From Datnioides undecimradiatus (taxonomy: Eukaryota > Chordata > Actinopteri > Lobotiformes > Datnioididae), in assembly GCA_008933995.1 (NCBI GenBank), contig WARS01000050.1, positions 6,326,574 through 6,390,573 on the forward strand: 64,000 bases of DNA. The letters are read 5' to 3'. Below are positions 62,493 through 64,000 of this stretch, piece by piece. Under the pieces are notes generated by a model, which did no database searches, was not told the origin of the DNA, and worked only from the letters and a program-made list of their open reading frames with translations. Each line of letters starts with the position of its first letter. Position 1 is the first letter of the stretch. A program made the translations under genes and the position numbers.

Positions 62493-64000
62493 CTACTTTT
62501 TCAATGAACTCACTGAAATAGTTCAAACCTTTAAGAATCTGAACTTGTATAGAATTCACCATTGAAATGAAGGATTAAAAACAGCACTGCAATGTTTTTT
62601 GAACCGTGACAGGGTTACATCCTGATGTGAACTATCTAACCGGTGATGAATCAAACTGAAGTGATTGTAACATTTGGACTCTATATTAGTTGAAACATGA
62701 CCAGACCAGGAATCAGCTCCAGTATAACAGAAGTTTTTGAATCAGGCAGAAATCATCTGCGTTACTCTGAGTAGAGCCAGAAAGCACAACATCTTTGCAA
62801 GACAAACCATTTCAATAAAATCATCTGAACTTTCACTCTCTTCATAACATGTAGGTCCTCTCTACCACCACCAAGCTACCAACATTCTTTCCCTAATTTT
62901 CTCCCCTCTCATCTATCTCTTCACCTGGGTCCCCTAAATAACAGGAACACACAAGAATGGAGGGTAATCTGTCTGAGCCAATGTGCTGGGCTATGCACAG
63001 GCTCACGTTGAGGCCAGCCTAATCACCTTTCGGATCAGCTTGGAGAACAGAGGAGGCTGTACCTTTTATCCCAAACCAAAGTCAACAAGGCAGGATTCCT
63101 GGGAAGCATTGCAGACATTCTTGAAAGCAGAAAAGAGGGGTAAAAAAACAGCCATTGACCCCTCTCTCCCAAATTTAAGAGGAGTAGAAAGTGAGGGAGG
63201 AGAATGAAGGGCATATGAAAAAGCTTCCTTGGGTGTGTGGTTGTTGTGGACTAAGACAAGGTGCTTCAAATGACCCAATCGAGTTTCCAACATGCCTAAA
63301 TGAATACAATAATTCAAGGTGTTCATGCATCTTATGACTCGAATCGTTACAGCTGCTAATTCTCTATTATTAGTAAAGAATATGGTTCCCACACAATAAC
63401 TGGCTACCTCTCTACCTTCACCTCTCCTGCTTCTATCTTCTATCTCTTTGTTATTTAACATCACCTCTCTCCTCCTCTGTGCTCTCTGTGCTCCTGCTCC
63501 CGGGTTGGGCCAAAGTTGGGGTAATTAATAACTCCCCTAACTAGGTGATGTTTGCACAGATGGACCTCCTTCTTCAGAACTGGCCACCCTTTTTGTCAAT
63601 GCTATTTCCTCCCTCCCGTCAGCCTGAGCTATCACATACTGTGTAAACACTGACGCCCGCTGAACATGCCAAGCACAGCAGCGTGCCTGTATGAGGTTGG
63701 ACGTGTGAGTCTGTTTGCCAAAGTGGTGCCCATGTAGGATTTGAGCGCTTACATTTTCAATTTGTGTGTCTCATACCCTCATTAATAGAAGGGTATGCAT
63801 TCCCTGAGTCATAACAACAGCTTCAACCACAGCTGAGAGGAGAAAATAAGAGAAATTTAAAGAAAAAGAACAAAAAGATGAGAAGGGAAAAGCCATATAA
63901 AGAAAAGTCAGGAGTGGTGGCAGTAGGAGGATGGGATTGGAGACATTTTGGCCAGGGATGTCAGAGAGGAATCAGTGAATAACTTGGCTTGTTTCTTTGT
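62493..64000. other. Right-edge intergenic DNA, no gene recognised
   Basis: No splice-bounded coding stretch and no recognised repeat; purine-rich at 63835-63960. Confidence 0.45.

Noticed and set aside
1-64000. Retrovirus-like or Polinton-like elements, CRISPR arrays, tRNA/rRNA genes
   Set aside because: Looked for polymerase, integrase or capsid-like stretches, long terminal repeats, spaced direct repeats and cloverleafs on both strands; none seen.

Overview
The window looks like teleost fish (probably percomorph) genomic DNA. It is gene-poor, intron-rich and AT-leaning, with long CA/GT microsatellites. It carries several diverged copies of repeats I recognise from memory as high-copy in fish genomes. 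There is no bacterial, viral or CRISPR content. Repeat family identities come from recall and were not searched.

One protein-coding gene is certain: col8a2 (collagen type VIII alpha 2 chain), on the minus strand. Its coding sequence is two exons. A short exon (15005-15167) carries the signal peptide and the N-terminal NC2 segment. One very large exon (9479-11382) carries the whole triple helix and the C1q-like NC1 domain. The spliced product is 688 residues, against about 703 for human COL8A2. A long 3'UTR probably runs down to a poly(A) signal near 6063. The start-codon exon has a 3' splice acceptor 29 bases before the ATG, so at least one non-coding 5' exon lies upstream. The best candidate is a TATA-driven exon at 48849-49518, which would make the first intron about 33.7 kb.

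Layout, left to right. 1-4860: an unrecognised candidate minus-strand gene, with a CpG-containing possible first exon at about 4618-4850 and three small phase-1 exons between 943 and 1723. 4860-6045: intergenic, with a CTCF-like site. 6045-15196: col8a2 3'UTR and coding exons. 15197-48848: probable giant col8a2 intron with microsatellites, a degenerate minisatellite, a MITE, an old fish repeat, two hairpins, CTCF-like sites and possible enhancers. 48849-49545: candidate promoter and first exon. 49545-64000: upstream intergenic DNA with purine tracts, AT-rich homeodomain-site clusters that may be enhancers, a TEAD-like palindrome and more diverged fish repeats.

I found no novel multi-gene system. 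The most useful observations are the collagen's eight conserved helix interruptions, the inferred distant promoter, the unrecognised exon chain at the left edge, and several exact structural signals (hairpins, palindromes, tandem duplications) that can be verified directly.
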